DNA of 40,943 nt, taken from IMG/VR virus record IMGVR_UViG_3300009603_000026, positions 1 to 40,943 of that record, one strand, 5' to 3'. This DNA comes from a virus. Position 1 is the first letter of the stretch. Every line of letters starts with the position of its first letter. The notes below the pieces were generated by a model, which made no database searches, was not told where the DNA came from, and worked only from the letters and a program-made list of their open reading frames with translations. Shown piece by piece: positions 17,311 to 24,901 of this stretch. A program made the position numbers and the translations under genes.

Positions 17311-17363
17311 ACACGGCAATCCTCTATGACTGCCGTGATTGTCAACCTATGGGGATTAGGTGA

Positions 17364-17381
17364 CTACCCGTGTTTTATTCC
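17364..17381 (-). repeat. Copy 2 of the 18-base repeat, at the 3' end of head-region cargo
   Basis: CTACCCGTGTTTTATTCC, one base different from the copies at 7842-7859 and 23899-23916. GGTGA precedes it, as at 7842. It overlaps the last codons of the cargo gene ending at 17375 and lies about 54 bases before the protease start. Confidence 0.75.
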
Positions 17382-17944
17382 ATAAAAAACAAGTGTAGGT
17401 TATATGATAAGAGAACCGGCACAGGGGCCAGATCAGTTAGCCAAAAAAGCAGGTTCCGATAAGAACTCATTCTCCTTAGTTGCTTGTGCTTGTTTTCGAT
17501 ATCATCAAAAACTCCTCTCAACTGTTGAGTTTCATGAGATGTATCCTCCATAACATCAAAATGTTTAGCCAAGCCACTCCAACGATTTTTTGTTTCATCC
17601 AGCTTTGTACCTAGTTCCACAATAGGATCTGATAATTGTTCTATTTCAAAGCTTATTACGTCACCCTGAATCGATTTCAACCAGTGAAAAAAGTAGTAAA
17701 CACTTAGAATTAGCACCACCGTGGATAAAACTTCAGTCGAAAGCCTCGGCTCAAATTCAAGAAAGAATAGCTGTTTAGCCTTAGCATCGGATAACTCAAT
17801 TAAAAGCAGAATACCGCCCCAGAATAGGGATTTATCCCTCAACGCATCGGTCTTGTCAGAAGTTAAGTTTTTAACTACGCCCCATTCAGTAACCTTTTTT
17901 CGTAACCTCAAAATATTAGCAAAACCTGCCTTTAAACTTCCCAT
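17375..17944 (-). CDS. Cargo gene: three-helix membrane protein of unknown function
   Basis: Start taken at ATG 17944 (189 residues); a TTG at 17959 would add five. Hydrophobic segments lie at about residues 43-52, 75-92 and 163-186, with a soluble helical region ('FEIEQLSDPIVELGTKLDETKNRW') between the second and third. No catalytic motif is seen. It sits between the gpF-like head gene and the protease, where Mu-like phages normally have nothing. It is distinctly AT-rich and ends in the 18-base repeat shared with the tail cargo. Lysogenic-conversion roles such as superinfection exclusion are plausible but unproven. Confidence 0.6.
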   Translation of the reverse strand: MGSLKAGFANILRLRKKVTEWGVVKNLTSDKTDALRDKSLFWGGILLLIELSDAKAKQLFFLEFEPRLSTEVLSTVVLILSVYYFFHWLKSIQGDVISFEIEQLSDPIVELGTKLDETKNRWSGLAKHFDVMEDTSHETQQLRGVFDDIENKHKQLRRMSSYRNLLFWLTDLAPVPVLLSYNLHLFFME

Positions 17945-17951
17945 ATTCCAC

Positions 17952-18668
17952 TCACACAAAAGTCGGATCCACTCCCTGTGGGTGGGCTATCTCGCGCCCA
18001 TCCGCAGCCGTATGTACTTGCCAGTTGACTGATGGCGGCTGTGATACCTGTAAGCCGTAATCCTGCAAGTCTTCCCAGCTTAGCTGAATGACCCCACAGC
18101 GGCAATTGTAACCATTGGGCGGGTAATGAGTCTCCCAGAATGAATGTTTAGCCGGCAGTACTATGCCATCCCACCTGGCATGCTCCGGACGAACACGAGA
18201 ATCGTCGACCGCGTCGTACATTAAGTACGGCATGGTACTCATGTTCTCCTCAATCGATTCCCACTGACCTTTTGCGTAGGCGCTTTGTAGGTTCGTTCGA
18301 AATATCGTCTCAAGGCGGCTGGCACTGCCAAGGCGAGCTTCGATAACCTGACCGGTCAATGGGTCGATAACATCGCGTTTACCCCACCAGCCGTGACGCT
18401 GAAGTGCTGGCGCTATCTTGTCAGAGAAATCATCGAATGTGGCGCCCGAGTCAATAACCTTGGTGAGTTCCTTTTTAACGAAGTCCAGCAGGTCACCGTT
18501 CATCAATTTGGCGACAGTGAACGCCACATCGTGCTCATTGCGTACCATTTCATCCCAACGGAATGAACGAGACAGCCCCTTCTGCAGGAAGAACTCAAAG
18601 GCTTCTTCCGCTGTTAGCTCGAACTGCGCCGCTGCCTCGTAGTAATTGACGATACCGTTTATCTGCAT
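17952..18668 (-). CDS. Mu gpF-like head morphogenesis protein
   Basis: 238 residues with the phage Mu F / SPP1 gp7 domain (PF04233). Markers are 'SRLETIFRTNLQSAYAKGQWESI' and 'PYLMYDAVDDSRVRPEHARWDGIVLP..HSFW..HYPPNGYNCRCGVIQLS'; the NCRC motif is characteristic. The N-terminal helical part begins MQINGIVNYYEAAAQF. The protein is a minor head protein that associates with the portal. It directly follows the DUF935 portal, the Mu order. No C-terminal toxin domain is fused. Confidence 0.92.
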   Translation of the reverse strand: MQINGIVNYYEAAAQFELTAEEAFEFFLQKGLSRSFRWDEMVRNEHDVAFTVAKLMNGDLLDFVKKELTKVIDSGATFDDFSDKIAPALQRHGWWGKRDVIDPLTGQVIEARLGSASRLETIFRTNLQSAYAKGQWESIEENMSTMPYLMYDAVDDSRVRPEHARWDGIVLPAKHSFWETHYPPNGYNCRCGVIQLSWEDLQDYGLQVSQPPSVNWQVHTAADGREIAHPQGVDPTFV

Positions 18669-18671
18669 AGC

Positions 18672-20156
18672 TTACCCGGCGTTCTTCGTGTAACCACGCA
18701 TACGAGCCATGATATTGGCATTTCGCACCCGTTCAACGACCTTGTTATCCGGGTCCTGCTCTGCTAACTCATCCAGACGTTTGACAAACTCTTCCTCACT
18801 GCCGGCTGTTTGTGCGAACTCAATGATTTTGCGCACAAGCGGTCCAACAGCTTGCTCCGGATTGCTGGCAAGGTATTCACCGGCATCGACGATATCCCGC
18901 TGGTCACGACGGTGCTGAACACGTTTCTGGGTGAGTGGCGAGACTTCTGCGAACTCGGCACCCATCGGCTCCACCTGGCTACCAAACGGCATTGGCGGTG
19001 GTGTCGTTCGCTTGCGCCAGCCCGGGCCATAGGTTTCTTTAACGTATTCCTCAGTCGGCTCATAGCCCAGCTGCATGATTTTACTATCTCGCTCTGCAAT
19101 CTGTGCCAGGTCTTCTTCCGGCTCAGTCTTACGCCATACTTTAGGCGGTTGGGCGTTAGCAAAGTTAAGCGCTATAAGGGGCTCAATAACCTGTTTATTG
19201 AAGCTGTCGCATATCATGTCCGCATCGGCTTTTACGATGTCGTCTTTCACACCTTTATGAACTTGCGCCTGAGACAGGCTAGAGCCATCATCCGTGGTCA
19301 TCGTCTGAGACAGGATGATTTTAGATATGGCTCGGTCCATCGCGCCCTGTAATTGCGAATAATCGGCGGTACCGCTGCGGGACGCTTCAACCAACTCAAT
19401 AATCATATCATCCGGCACTACTACCCCGCTATCCGCCTGAATGGCATCCAACACAGCCAATGCCTGGTCACGTTGTTTACGGTCTTTTATTTGCGAACTG
19501 GGGAGCTTAGCCGTGGCAGTCGGCATGCCGAATTTCTCGAGGAATATCAGCCAGAACTTAATGCCGTTACGTTTGAAGAACACCGGCCAATACAGTGAGT
19601 GCGCTAAGCCCTCGCCATAGGGGTTATCATCATGGTCTGCGCCGTGGCTAAACACCCAGAATTTGTTAGCCGGCATGGGAAATGTCTTACTGTCTTTCTT
19701 CAACAACAGGTCATTGGTCGCACTAAAGGCAAAACGGCCGCGGTCACGAACCTTAACCTGGTCTAATATAATGCGGCTCTCTTCCTGGGCGAACATCAGC
19801 TCTGCAACGCTCCAGCCGAAATGAACAGCGTACAGCATCTTATCGGTCAGCTGGTCAAAGCCAATCCGACCTAGCATGTCCTCAACGAATACCGCTGCTT
19901 CCTTATCCGCTGCGCTTTCACTTGCTGGTGTCACTTGGTATTCAGACTGGGTTACTGCGGTACGCCTTTGCTGAAAACAGCTTTTAACCTGATCATCACG
20001 CAACAGGTCCTTATAAATATTCAGCTGACCATTCCCTTTCGACTTCAAAATTGAGTCCGGGTTTTCGATCATGATTTCAATCAGCGCCTTGGCCATCTGC
20101 TTGCCATGGTCGACCTTTGATAATTCAGTAAACTTCGGCTTTTTCGTATCAGCCAT
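18672..20156 (-). CDS. Portal protein, DUF935 (Mu gp29-like)
   Basis: 494 residues. DUF935 signatures include 'DPDSILKSKGNGQLNIYKDLLRDDQVKSCFQQRR', 'LMFAQEESRIILDQVKVRDRGRFAF', 'WVFSHGADHDDNPYGEGLAHSLYWPVFFKRNG..FWLIFLEKFGMP' and 'KIILSQTMTTDDGSSLSQAQVHKGV'. The dodecameric portal is the DNA entry channel and binds terminase. The start overlaps the terminase stop as TAATG and gpF follows after 3 bases. Length is typical. Confidence 0.93.
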   Translation of the reverse strand: MADTKKPKFTELSKVDHGKQMAKALIEIMIENPDSILKSKGNGQLNIYKDLLRDDQVKSCFQQRRTAVTQSEYQVTPASESAADKEAAVFVEDMLGRIGFDQLTDKMLYAVHFGWSVAELMFAQEESRIILDQVKVRDRGRFAFSATNDLLLKKDSKTFPMPANKFWVFSHGADHDDNPYGEGLAHSLYWPVFFKRNGIKFWLIFLEKFGMPTATAKLPSSQIKDRKQRDQALAVLDAIQADSGVVVPDDMIIELVEASRSGTADYSQLQGAMDRAISKIILSQTMTTDDGSSLSQAQVHKGVKDDIVKADADMICDSFNKQVIEPLIALNFANAQPPKVWRKTEPEEDLAQIAERDSKIMQLGYEPTEEYVKETYGPGWRKRTTPPPMPFGSQVEPMGAEFAEVSPLTQKRVQHRRDQRDIVDAGEYLASNPEQAVGPLVRKIIEFAQTAGSEEEFVKRLDELAEQDPDNKVVERVRNANIMARMRGYTKNAG

Positions 20157-21736
20157 TATGTAAATCCTCCAAAACGGCCACGGCCACTACCGGAGCTCAT
20201 ATCACCTAAACCTAAATCATTACTGGTTTCTCTACGCCCAGTGCTAGCGGAAACGACATCAATCGTGCGATTGCTTGCCCATTCCAAATACTGCGTCGTG
20301 CTGTCCACCTGGTCGTCATGTGTTGCCAGCGGGAAGCCAAACAACTCGGACTCATAATCAATAAGCCAGGGCTCGTGCTCAGGCAACCAGACACGGCCGG
20401 CTTCAAACTGCGAGCTAACCCGTATTGCCCGATTCAGCTTGCTACCCTCTGGCTCTATCGCTATCACCGGCATCACTATCTTGTTCGGGTACTGCGATAG
20501 CGTTACGCCCTGCCTCAGCTCTTGTATGAGCGACTGCCCGGACGCTTTATCCTCAATCAGTACCGCATCAGCTCGCCAGTGCATGTAATAGTTGGCCACG
20601 ATGCGTTTTAATTCCGGATATTCGACCCGGTCACGCCACACATGAAGCAGGTGATGCCCCTGCTCAACTTCGCCCCAAATCGTTAATACGCTCGGGTCAT
20701 TGTGCTGCTCTGGCTTGTAAGCCGTATCAAGCGACATAACCAGGCGCATGAATTCAGCTGGTCGAGTGTTGTAACGCTTCGGCCAGATGCGTTTGATGAT
20801 GGATCCTTCGAGCGGTTTCGGGCGCTGCTGGTAGAGTGACTCCCAATTACGACTGCCCTGCGACAGTTTCTCCTGCGCCCAATGCTCAGGCGAGAACCAG
20901 TCAGTCCATAGCCATTCGCCAATCTCACGGCCAAGCGGATCATCCTCACGTTCACATTGCGCTTGCAGACAAACGACATACCATTCCTCACCATCCTTCG
21001 CCGTGACGTAGCCACTTTCTCCGTCCCAGTCATCCGGCAGTATCCGCCCGGCCAAGTCATCTTCATGCCAGCGCGTCTGTATCAGCAATATCCAGCCGTT
21101 AGGCTTTAAGCGGGTACGCAAATCTGATGTGTAAGCTTCCCACGTCTTCTCACGTATCGTCTGGCTGTCTGCCTGCTCTCGCCCCTTAACCGGGTCATCA
21201 ATCACCAGGCCATCCGCGCGGTTACCGGTAATGCCTGAGAGAATACCGCCGCACATGTAACTGGACTGGTTCTTCAGCGACCAAAACTCTAGCGCTCGGT
21301 TATCCGGCACCAGCTCCGTATTAAATACCTCACTGAACTTGGGGCTCTTTACAACCTGCCTCACCTTACGTGAGAACTTCAGCGACAAGCTCGAACCGTA
21401 GCTGGTACTAATAACCGACTTGCCCGGGTTACGACCCATATACCAGGTCGGGAATACGACCGTTCCGTAAGTCGACTTAGCAGACCCCGGCGGCATCATC
21501 ACAATGACCCGCTTCTTACGGCCTGCCTCGAGGTCCATCATCGTATTGTTAATGAGCTCGTGATGCGCTGCCGGCGTCACGCTGTCCGGATAGAACTCTT
21601 CACAATCTTCATCGTCGTTAAGCGGTGCTCCGGGGACATCGATATAACGACAGTAAGCATTGAGGTCGTCGCGCGCTCTCAATGCCAGTTTGCGCTCAAG
21701 TAGCGCCAATAACTCCCGCTTTGCAGCCAGCGACAT
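20156..21736 (-). CDS. terL: Terminase large subunit
   Basis: 526 residues. The ATPase has Walker A 'PPGSAKST' (residues 82-89), Walker B 'LVIDD' (177-181) and coupling motif 'IQTRWH' (219-224). The RNase H-like nuclease has 'MSLDTAY' (D337), 'VLIEDKASG' (E395) and 'ATHDDQVDS' (D474/D475). It packages DNA into the prohead through the portal and cuts concatemers. Both ends are joined to neighbours by TAATG overlaps. All key residues look intact. Confidence 0.95.
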   Translation of the reverse strand: MSLAAKRELLALLERKLALRARDDLNAYCRYIDVPGAPLNDDEDCEEFYPDSVTPAAHHELINNTMMDLEAGRKKRVIVMMPPGSAKSTYGTVVFPTWYMGRNPGKSVISTSYGSSLSLKFSRKVRQVVKSPKFSEVFNTELVPDNRALEFWSLKNQSSYMCGGILSGITGNRADGLVIDDPVKGREQADSQTIREKTWEAYTSDLRTRLKPNGWILLIQTRWHEDDLAGRILPDDWDGESGYVTAKDGEEWYVVCLQAQCEREDDPLGREIGEWLWTDWFSPEHWAQEKLSQGSRNWESLYQQRPKPLEGSIIKRIWPKRYNTRPAEFMRLVMSLDTAYKPEQHNDPSVLTIWGEVEQGHHLLHVWRDRVEYPELKRIVANYYMHWRADAVLIEDKASGQSLIQELRQGVTLSQYPNKIVMPVIAIEPEGSKLNRAIRVSSQFEAGRVWLPEHEPWLIDYESELFGFPLATHDDQVDSTTQYLEWASNRTIDVVSASTGRRETSNDLGLGDMSSGSGRGRFGGFT

Positions 21737-22221
21737 TACCCCAACTTAGCCAGTAACTCATGGATCCGCGCGTCAATTTCATCAGGAGCGATTTGCTTGT
21801 ATGGCTCATCACCATCTGGGTTAGTCGGTGCCAGCTTGGTTGGCGCATCAAGACCCAGCAGTTTGCTGCGACGCTCAATGATATTCAGCATCACCGTCAT
21901 ATAACGCGGGTCACCTGTCTGGGGTGGACCGTCCAGCTCTTTATCCAACGCAGGGTCACCACACGAGCGTTCCCACTCACGCCAAAGGGACGCTTCCATC
22001 AGGTCCAGTCGCGCCAGCTGCTCTTCGCGATGCGCATCAAAATCACGGACTGAGCTCTGGCGCCAACGCTTGCGTATCTCCCGCAAATCATATTTGATTT
22101 GGTTCATCGACAGCTCGAGCTCTTCGGCAATCTCGAACATCTTGAAGCCCTTAAGGTAACGCTCAGCAATCTTTGCCTGGTCTCGCATTACCTGGTCAGG
22201 TGTACGCTTTGTTGCTGCCAT
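21736..22221 (-). CDS. Terminase small subunit (candidate)
   Basis: 161 residues with an N-terminal helix-turn-helix ('VMRDQAKIAERYLKGFKMFEIAEELELSMNQIKYDLREIRKRW', residues about 9-52). A helical oligomerisation region follows ('DAHREEQLARLDLMEASLWREWERS'), then a tail with 'NIIERRSKLLGLDAP', a segment frequent in small terminases. It would recognise the packaging site and load TerL, whose gene starts at its stop codon (TAATG). Identification is by architecture and position. Confidence 0.75.
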   Translation of the reverse strand: MAATKRTPDQVMRDQAKIAERYLKGFKMFEIAEELELSMNQIKYDLREIRKRWRQSSVRDFDAHREEQLARLDLMEASLWREWERSCGDPALDKELDGPPQTGDPRYMTVMLNIIERRSKLLGLDAPTKLAPTNPDGDEPYKQIAPDEIDARIHELLAKLG

Positions 22222-22236
22222 TGCCTGGTTACCTCG

Positions 22237-22722
22237 TTACTTCTGCGCGCGTTGCTTCATAAACTGGGTCATAAACGGCATCACGTTCTTTACGGCGCGC
22301 TCACCAAACAGGAAGCCAAGCACCAGAATGTTGATCACCCAAAGCGCTGATTCCTGCTGTTCGGATAAGCCTGCCCAGTTGCCGTTGAACCACTGAATAT
22401 CCATGTACATGACGAGTCCACCCCATGCCGGGCGCTGACATCCCCGCAGGAAAACAACTATGCGACCAAGCCAGCCGAACTGAGTTAAGTCCTTGGCTGT
22501 GCCCTCGAGGTCACGAATGCGGTTGTTGAACTCTTCATCCTGCTCAGCCGCCAAAGTGAGTAGTTCTACTTCTCGCTTATGTGATTGGTCTTTGATGGCT
22601 ATCTCGAGATTTGCCTTTTGCTCGGGGGTCATGTCCGGCGGAAAGTAGGCCTGAATACCGTTGACAATCTTCTCGCCCAGCCCACCGGTAAAGAAATCTG
22701 TAACCTTTCCTAAAAAACTCAT
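22237..22722 (-). CDS. 3-TM holin (GTA holin type)
   Basis: 161 residues, starting 'MSFLGKVTDFFTGGLGEKIVNGIQAYFPPDMTPEQKANLEIAI'. A charged helix and a hydrophobic C-terminal half follow, with 'QRPAWGGLVMYM' and 'ALWVINILVLGFLFGERAVKNVMPF'. The RP-x-x-G-L signature and layout match the 'holin of 3 TMs' family (PF11351). It should permeabilise the inner membrane to release the endolysin, encoded just upstream with an ATGA overlap. Confidence 0.82.
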   Translation of the reverse strand: MSFLGKVTDFFTGGLGEKIVNGIQAYFPPDMTPEQKANLEIAIKDQSHKREVELLTLAAEQDEEFNNRIRDLEGTAKDLTQFGWLGRIVVFLRGCQRPAWGGLVMYMDIQWFNGNWAGLSEQQESALWVINILVLGFLFGERAVKNVMPFMTQFMKQRAQK

Positions 22723-23135
22723 ACGCTCACCAGTTCAAAGTGTGGTCCATCAAGAAACTCGTGGTCGCTGGAGTCACCATCGCGGTCCCAGTCACCACCC
22801 CAACGCAAATCGACATCCAGCTCTTGTGCCGCCTGTAACATCGCATCAGCGACACGCCGGAACGCGCTAAACTCATCCCAGGGGATTTCTCCATTCAACC
22901 AGGGCCATAAGTCCACGGCGTGGCTCATGCCGTCATCCTGTGGCAGGTGCTTGCTGTCCATGGTCTTAGAGACGCCCTTCCGCACGTTCTCACGTTGCTC
23001 TTCTAAGCTGCGAATACCGGCACCGACGATAAAGTCTACCTGGCTAATTTGGATAGCCCGGGCAACGACCACGCACAACTGCGGGTGGCACTGCTTGAGA
23101 TTGGAAAGACTTCGATTACTCAGTTTAAAAGCCAT
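22719..23135 (-). CDS. Endolysin: M15-type peptidoglycan L,D-peptidase
   Basis: 138 residues. 'VGAGIRSLEEQRENVRKG', 'SKHLPQDDGMSHAVDLWPWL' and 'RWGGDWDRDGDS...LDGPHFEL' give the zinc ligands of the M15C family (H63, D75, H132). The family includes phage T5-like L-alanoyl-D-glutamate endopeptidases, which cut the peptide cross-bridges of peptidoglycan. No signal peptide is seen, so export depends on the neighbouring holin. A strong GGAGG precedes the start at 23135, which overlaps the previous stop as TAATG. Confidence 0.92.
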   Translation of the reverse strand: MAFKLSNRSLSNLKQCHPQLCVVVARAIQISQVDFIVGAGIRSLEEQRENVRKGVSKTMDSKHLPQDDGMSHAVDLWPWLNGEIPWDEFSAFRRVADAMLQAAQELDVDLRWGGDWDRDGDSSDHEFLDGPHFELVSV

Positions 23136-23818
23136 TATTCGACCTCCTGTCCACGGTAGACCTGACCAGTCAGCTGGCCATTGAGGCCAATCAGTGTTCT
23201 CTCGGCATCGTAGAAAGCTGTTTTAAGCGCACCCAGCACGGTTGAAAGCATCGCACTGGTCTTATACCGGTGGTCGGTGGCTATCTGGCTCTCTTCCAGT
23301 GTACCGATGGTGTGTGTGATGAATCCAAGCGCAGGAACATTCCAGGAACGGAAACGCTCAATAACCACTTCGGGTATGCCCTGGTCACGAAACTTGTGCT
23401 CGTAGTCAGTGACGGCCTTGCTCAACGTATCGGTGGCTTTGCGTTGCCAGTCTGCGTTACTCTCAGCATTGGATAGTGACTTAAGATTTGATTGCAGATG
23501 CTCGGTCATGGTGCTAATCAGGATTTTCAGCATATCCCGGTACATCTCACTGCGGACCGGGTACTGTGAGGGAAACGGAATACGGTCGATACCGAGACGA
23601 TTCCAGTAATTGCAGACCAGGAACAGGCGATGCTCATCCAGTGAAGCGCCATCCTGTAAGTATTGAAGCTCGGAAGCATCACAGGCTTCTTTCGGTGGGA
23701 ATCGTGTGTCCAGCCATCGGTTAACGACTTTACCTCCAACGGTAACCACCGCAACTGCCAGTGCGGCCAGCCAACCGTACTGCTCGCCGACCTTCAACAG
23801 CATCTCCGTTTCAAACAT
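23135..23818 (-). CDS. Membrane-anchored protein of the lysis region, function unknown
   Basis: 227 residues. One N-terminal hydrophobic helix, 'YGWLAALAVAVVTVGGKVVNRWL' (about 14-36), is followed by a long soluble, mainly helical domain with no recognised motif. It lies between the Mor-type activator and the endolysin, so a role in lysis timing or late membrane events is possible. It lacks the Pro-rich and lipobox features of a spanin pair. The start lies eight bases inside the Mor gene. Confidence 0.6.
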   Translation of the reverse strand: MFETEMLLKVGEQYGWLAALAVAVVTVGGKVVNRWLDTRFPPKEACDASELQYLQDGASLDEHRLFLVCNYWNRLGIDRIPFPSQYPVRSEMYRDMLKILISTMTEHLQSNLKSLSNAESNADWQRKATDTLSKAVTDYEHKFRDQGIPEVVIERFRSWNVPALGFITHTIGTLEESQIATDHRYKTSAMLSTVLGALKTAFYDAERTLIGLNGQLTGQVYRGQEVE

Positions 23819-24164
23819 TGTAACCGTGCCTCTCGCGTAGGATTTTTTTAATATGCTTTGCGTGTAGCCGGTACTTTGAAGCGAGCTCGGTGATTGTTCT
23901 ACCCGTGTTTTGTTCCCTTTCGATGGCCTCGTTGCGTTTAATACGCCACAGGATGGTTGGCACGTAAACGTCCAGGCCGCCGCATTCAGCGCTTAACCTT
24001 TCAGCCGCTTCACTCCCTATGGCCGCAACAACATCGGGCTTTGGCTCAACGTGAACGTGCAAGTAGGAGCCCCCAAACTTGGCCTCAAGTTTTAGCAACG
24101 CCGTCTCCCCTATGATTTCGATTAAGTCCTGCTCCCATACGCTGTTTGTTTTCGTTGTTGTCAC
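23811..24164 (-). CDS. Mor-type transcription activator
   Basis: 117 residues from GTG 24164, preceded by AAGGAG at 8-base spacing. 'LSAECGGLDVYVPTILWRIKRNEAIEREQ...GRTITELASKYRLHAKHIKKILRERHG' is the Mor/C family pattern (PF08765). An N-terminal dimerisation helix pair precedes 'G..vYVP', and the C-terminal helix-turn-helix is at about 86-112. Mu Mor and C activate middle and late promoters with host RNA polymerase. The location between replication and lysis/head genes suits a late activator. Its coding sequence holds copy 3 of the 18-base repeat, read as 'EQNTGR'. Confidence 0.88.
   Translation of the reverse strand: MTTTKTNSVWEQDLIEIIGETALLKLEAKFGGSYLHVHVEPKPDVVAAIGSEAAERLSAECGGLDVYVPTILWRIKRNEAIEREQNTGRTITELASKYRLHAKHIKKILRERHGYNV
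23899..23916 (-). repeat. Copy 3 of the 18-base repeat, inside the Mor gene
   Basis: CTACCCGTGTTTTGTTCC, identical to 7842-7859. It is in frame here and encodes EQNTGR just before the helix-turn-helix of the activator, whereas the other copies are non-coding or at a gene's end. Confidence 0.75.
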
Positions 24165-24184
24165 GGGATATCTCCTTAACTGGG

Positions 24185-24550
24185 TCAGTATGGCTCGATG
24201 GTTACCAAGGCGTTTCCGGGTTTGATAACCGGACCGAACTCAACGGTCAGGCGTTTAATCAGGCTGTCGTCGGTGATTACGTTGGCGTGAGTCAGCGCAT
24301 CCAGCAGCGCTTTGTTGTAGTTGTCGATATCCCTTCTGTGGTTGCTTGGAGGGTTGAGCGTAATGTTGACTGCCAGGGGTTGACTGAGTCCTTTGCAGGC
24401 TCTTTGCGCCCGGCACTGCCAGATAACCTCTTCACGATAGGCGCGCCCCTTCTTGCTGATGAGCGTCCGGGGCCTGCCGCGCCAGATGATATTGCGCCAA
24501 TAGGTATTGACGCTCGGTGGAAATGCGAGGGTTAGTTTAAGCGGCGTCAT
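24185..24550 (-). CDS. RusA-family Holliday junction resolvase
   Basis: Start taken at ATG 24550 (121 residues, '[20 protein letters not shown]'), because the family begins exactly so; the upstream ATG at 24613 lies deep in csrA. '[36 protein letters not shown]' carries the conserved Asp residues of RusA (PF05866). The enzyme resolves branched DNA formed in phage replication and recombination. Its start is embedded in the last codons of csrA (14-base overlap), implying coupled expression. Confidence 0.9.
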   Translation of the reverse strand: MTPLKLTLAFPPSVNTYWRNIIWRGRPRTLISKKGRAYREEVIWQCRAQRACKGLSQPLAVNITLNPPSNHRRDIDNYNKALLDALTHANVITDDSLIKRLTVEFGPVIKPGNALVTIEPY

Positions 24551-24725
24551 CGGAGGTGCTCTGCTCTTCCTGAATGCGCAGGTAGATTTCCTCACGATAG
24601 ACTCCAACGTCATCCGGTGCGTTGATACCCAGCTTCACCTGGTTGTCCTTAACGCCAATGACGGTCACGGTGATGTTGTTGCCGATATTGATGGTTTCAC
24701 CGGGTTTTCTGGTCAGTAATAACAT
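24537..24725 (-). CDS. csrA: Phage-encoded CsrA/RsmA-type RNA-binding regulator
   Basis: 62 residues from ATG 24725, with AAAGGA 8 bases upstream. '[20 protein letters not shown]', then '[20 protein letters not shown]' and '[16 protein letters not shown]' is a full-length CsrA. The beta-1 'LTRKPGE', the 'GI.AP' turn and the 'VYREEI' strand with its RNA-contacting Arg are all intact. Host CsrA binds GGA in hairpin loops and at ribosome-binding sites and alters translation. Here the gene is in the early phage operon between the P-like loader and RusA, so it is phage-borne. Its own ribosome-binding site (AAGGA) fits a CsrA target, suggesting autoregulation. Confidence 0.95.
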   Translation of the reverse strand: MLLLTRKPGETINIGNNITVTVIGVKDNQVKLGINAPDDVGVYREEIYLRIQEEQSTSDDAA

Positions 24726-24901
24726 GTTGCTTGTCCTTTTGAGTTTGAAAGAAGTTGGCGGCATTTCCAGCCCTGGCGCCGCCTCTCCAGGTATCGTTAC
24801 TCACATTGCTGTTACACGTTACTCACGGTTGCTCCGCGTCAGTTGCCCACGTAGTGCGTGTGGGCTGCTACCTGCCATCCACGGCCGTATAGCGCGACGT
24901 G
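24726..24901 (-). promoter_or_regulatory. Leader between P-like gene and csrA, with direct repeat and hairpin
   Basis: This gene-free stretch of about 175 bases is the largest gap in the leftward operon. It contains CGTTACTCAC twice (24795-24804 and 24817-24826, 22 bases apart). It also holds an inverted repeat GCCCAC/GTGGGC (24845-24850, 24860-24865), and a GC-rich hairpin near the csrA ribosome-binding site (GGCGGC about 24764-24769, GCCGCC about 24779-24784). It could hold a promoter or post-transcriptional control for csrA. Confidence 0.5.
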
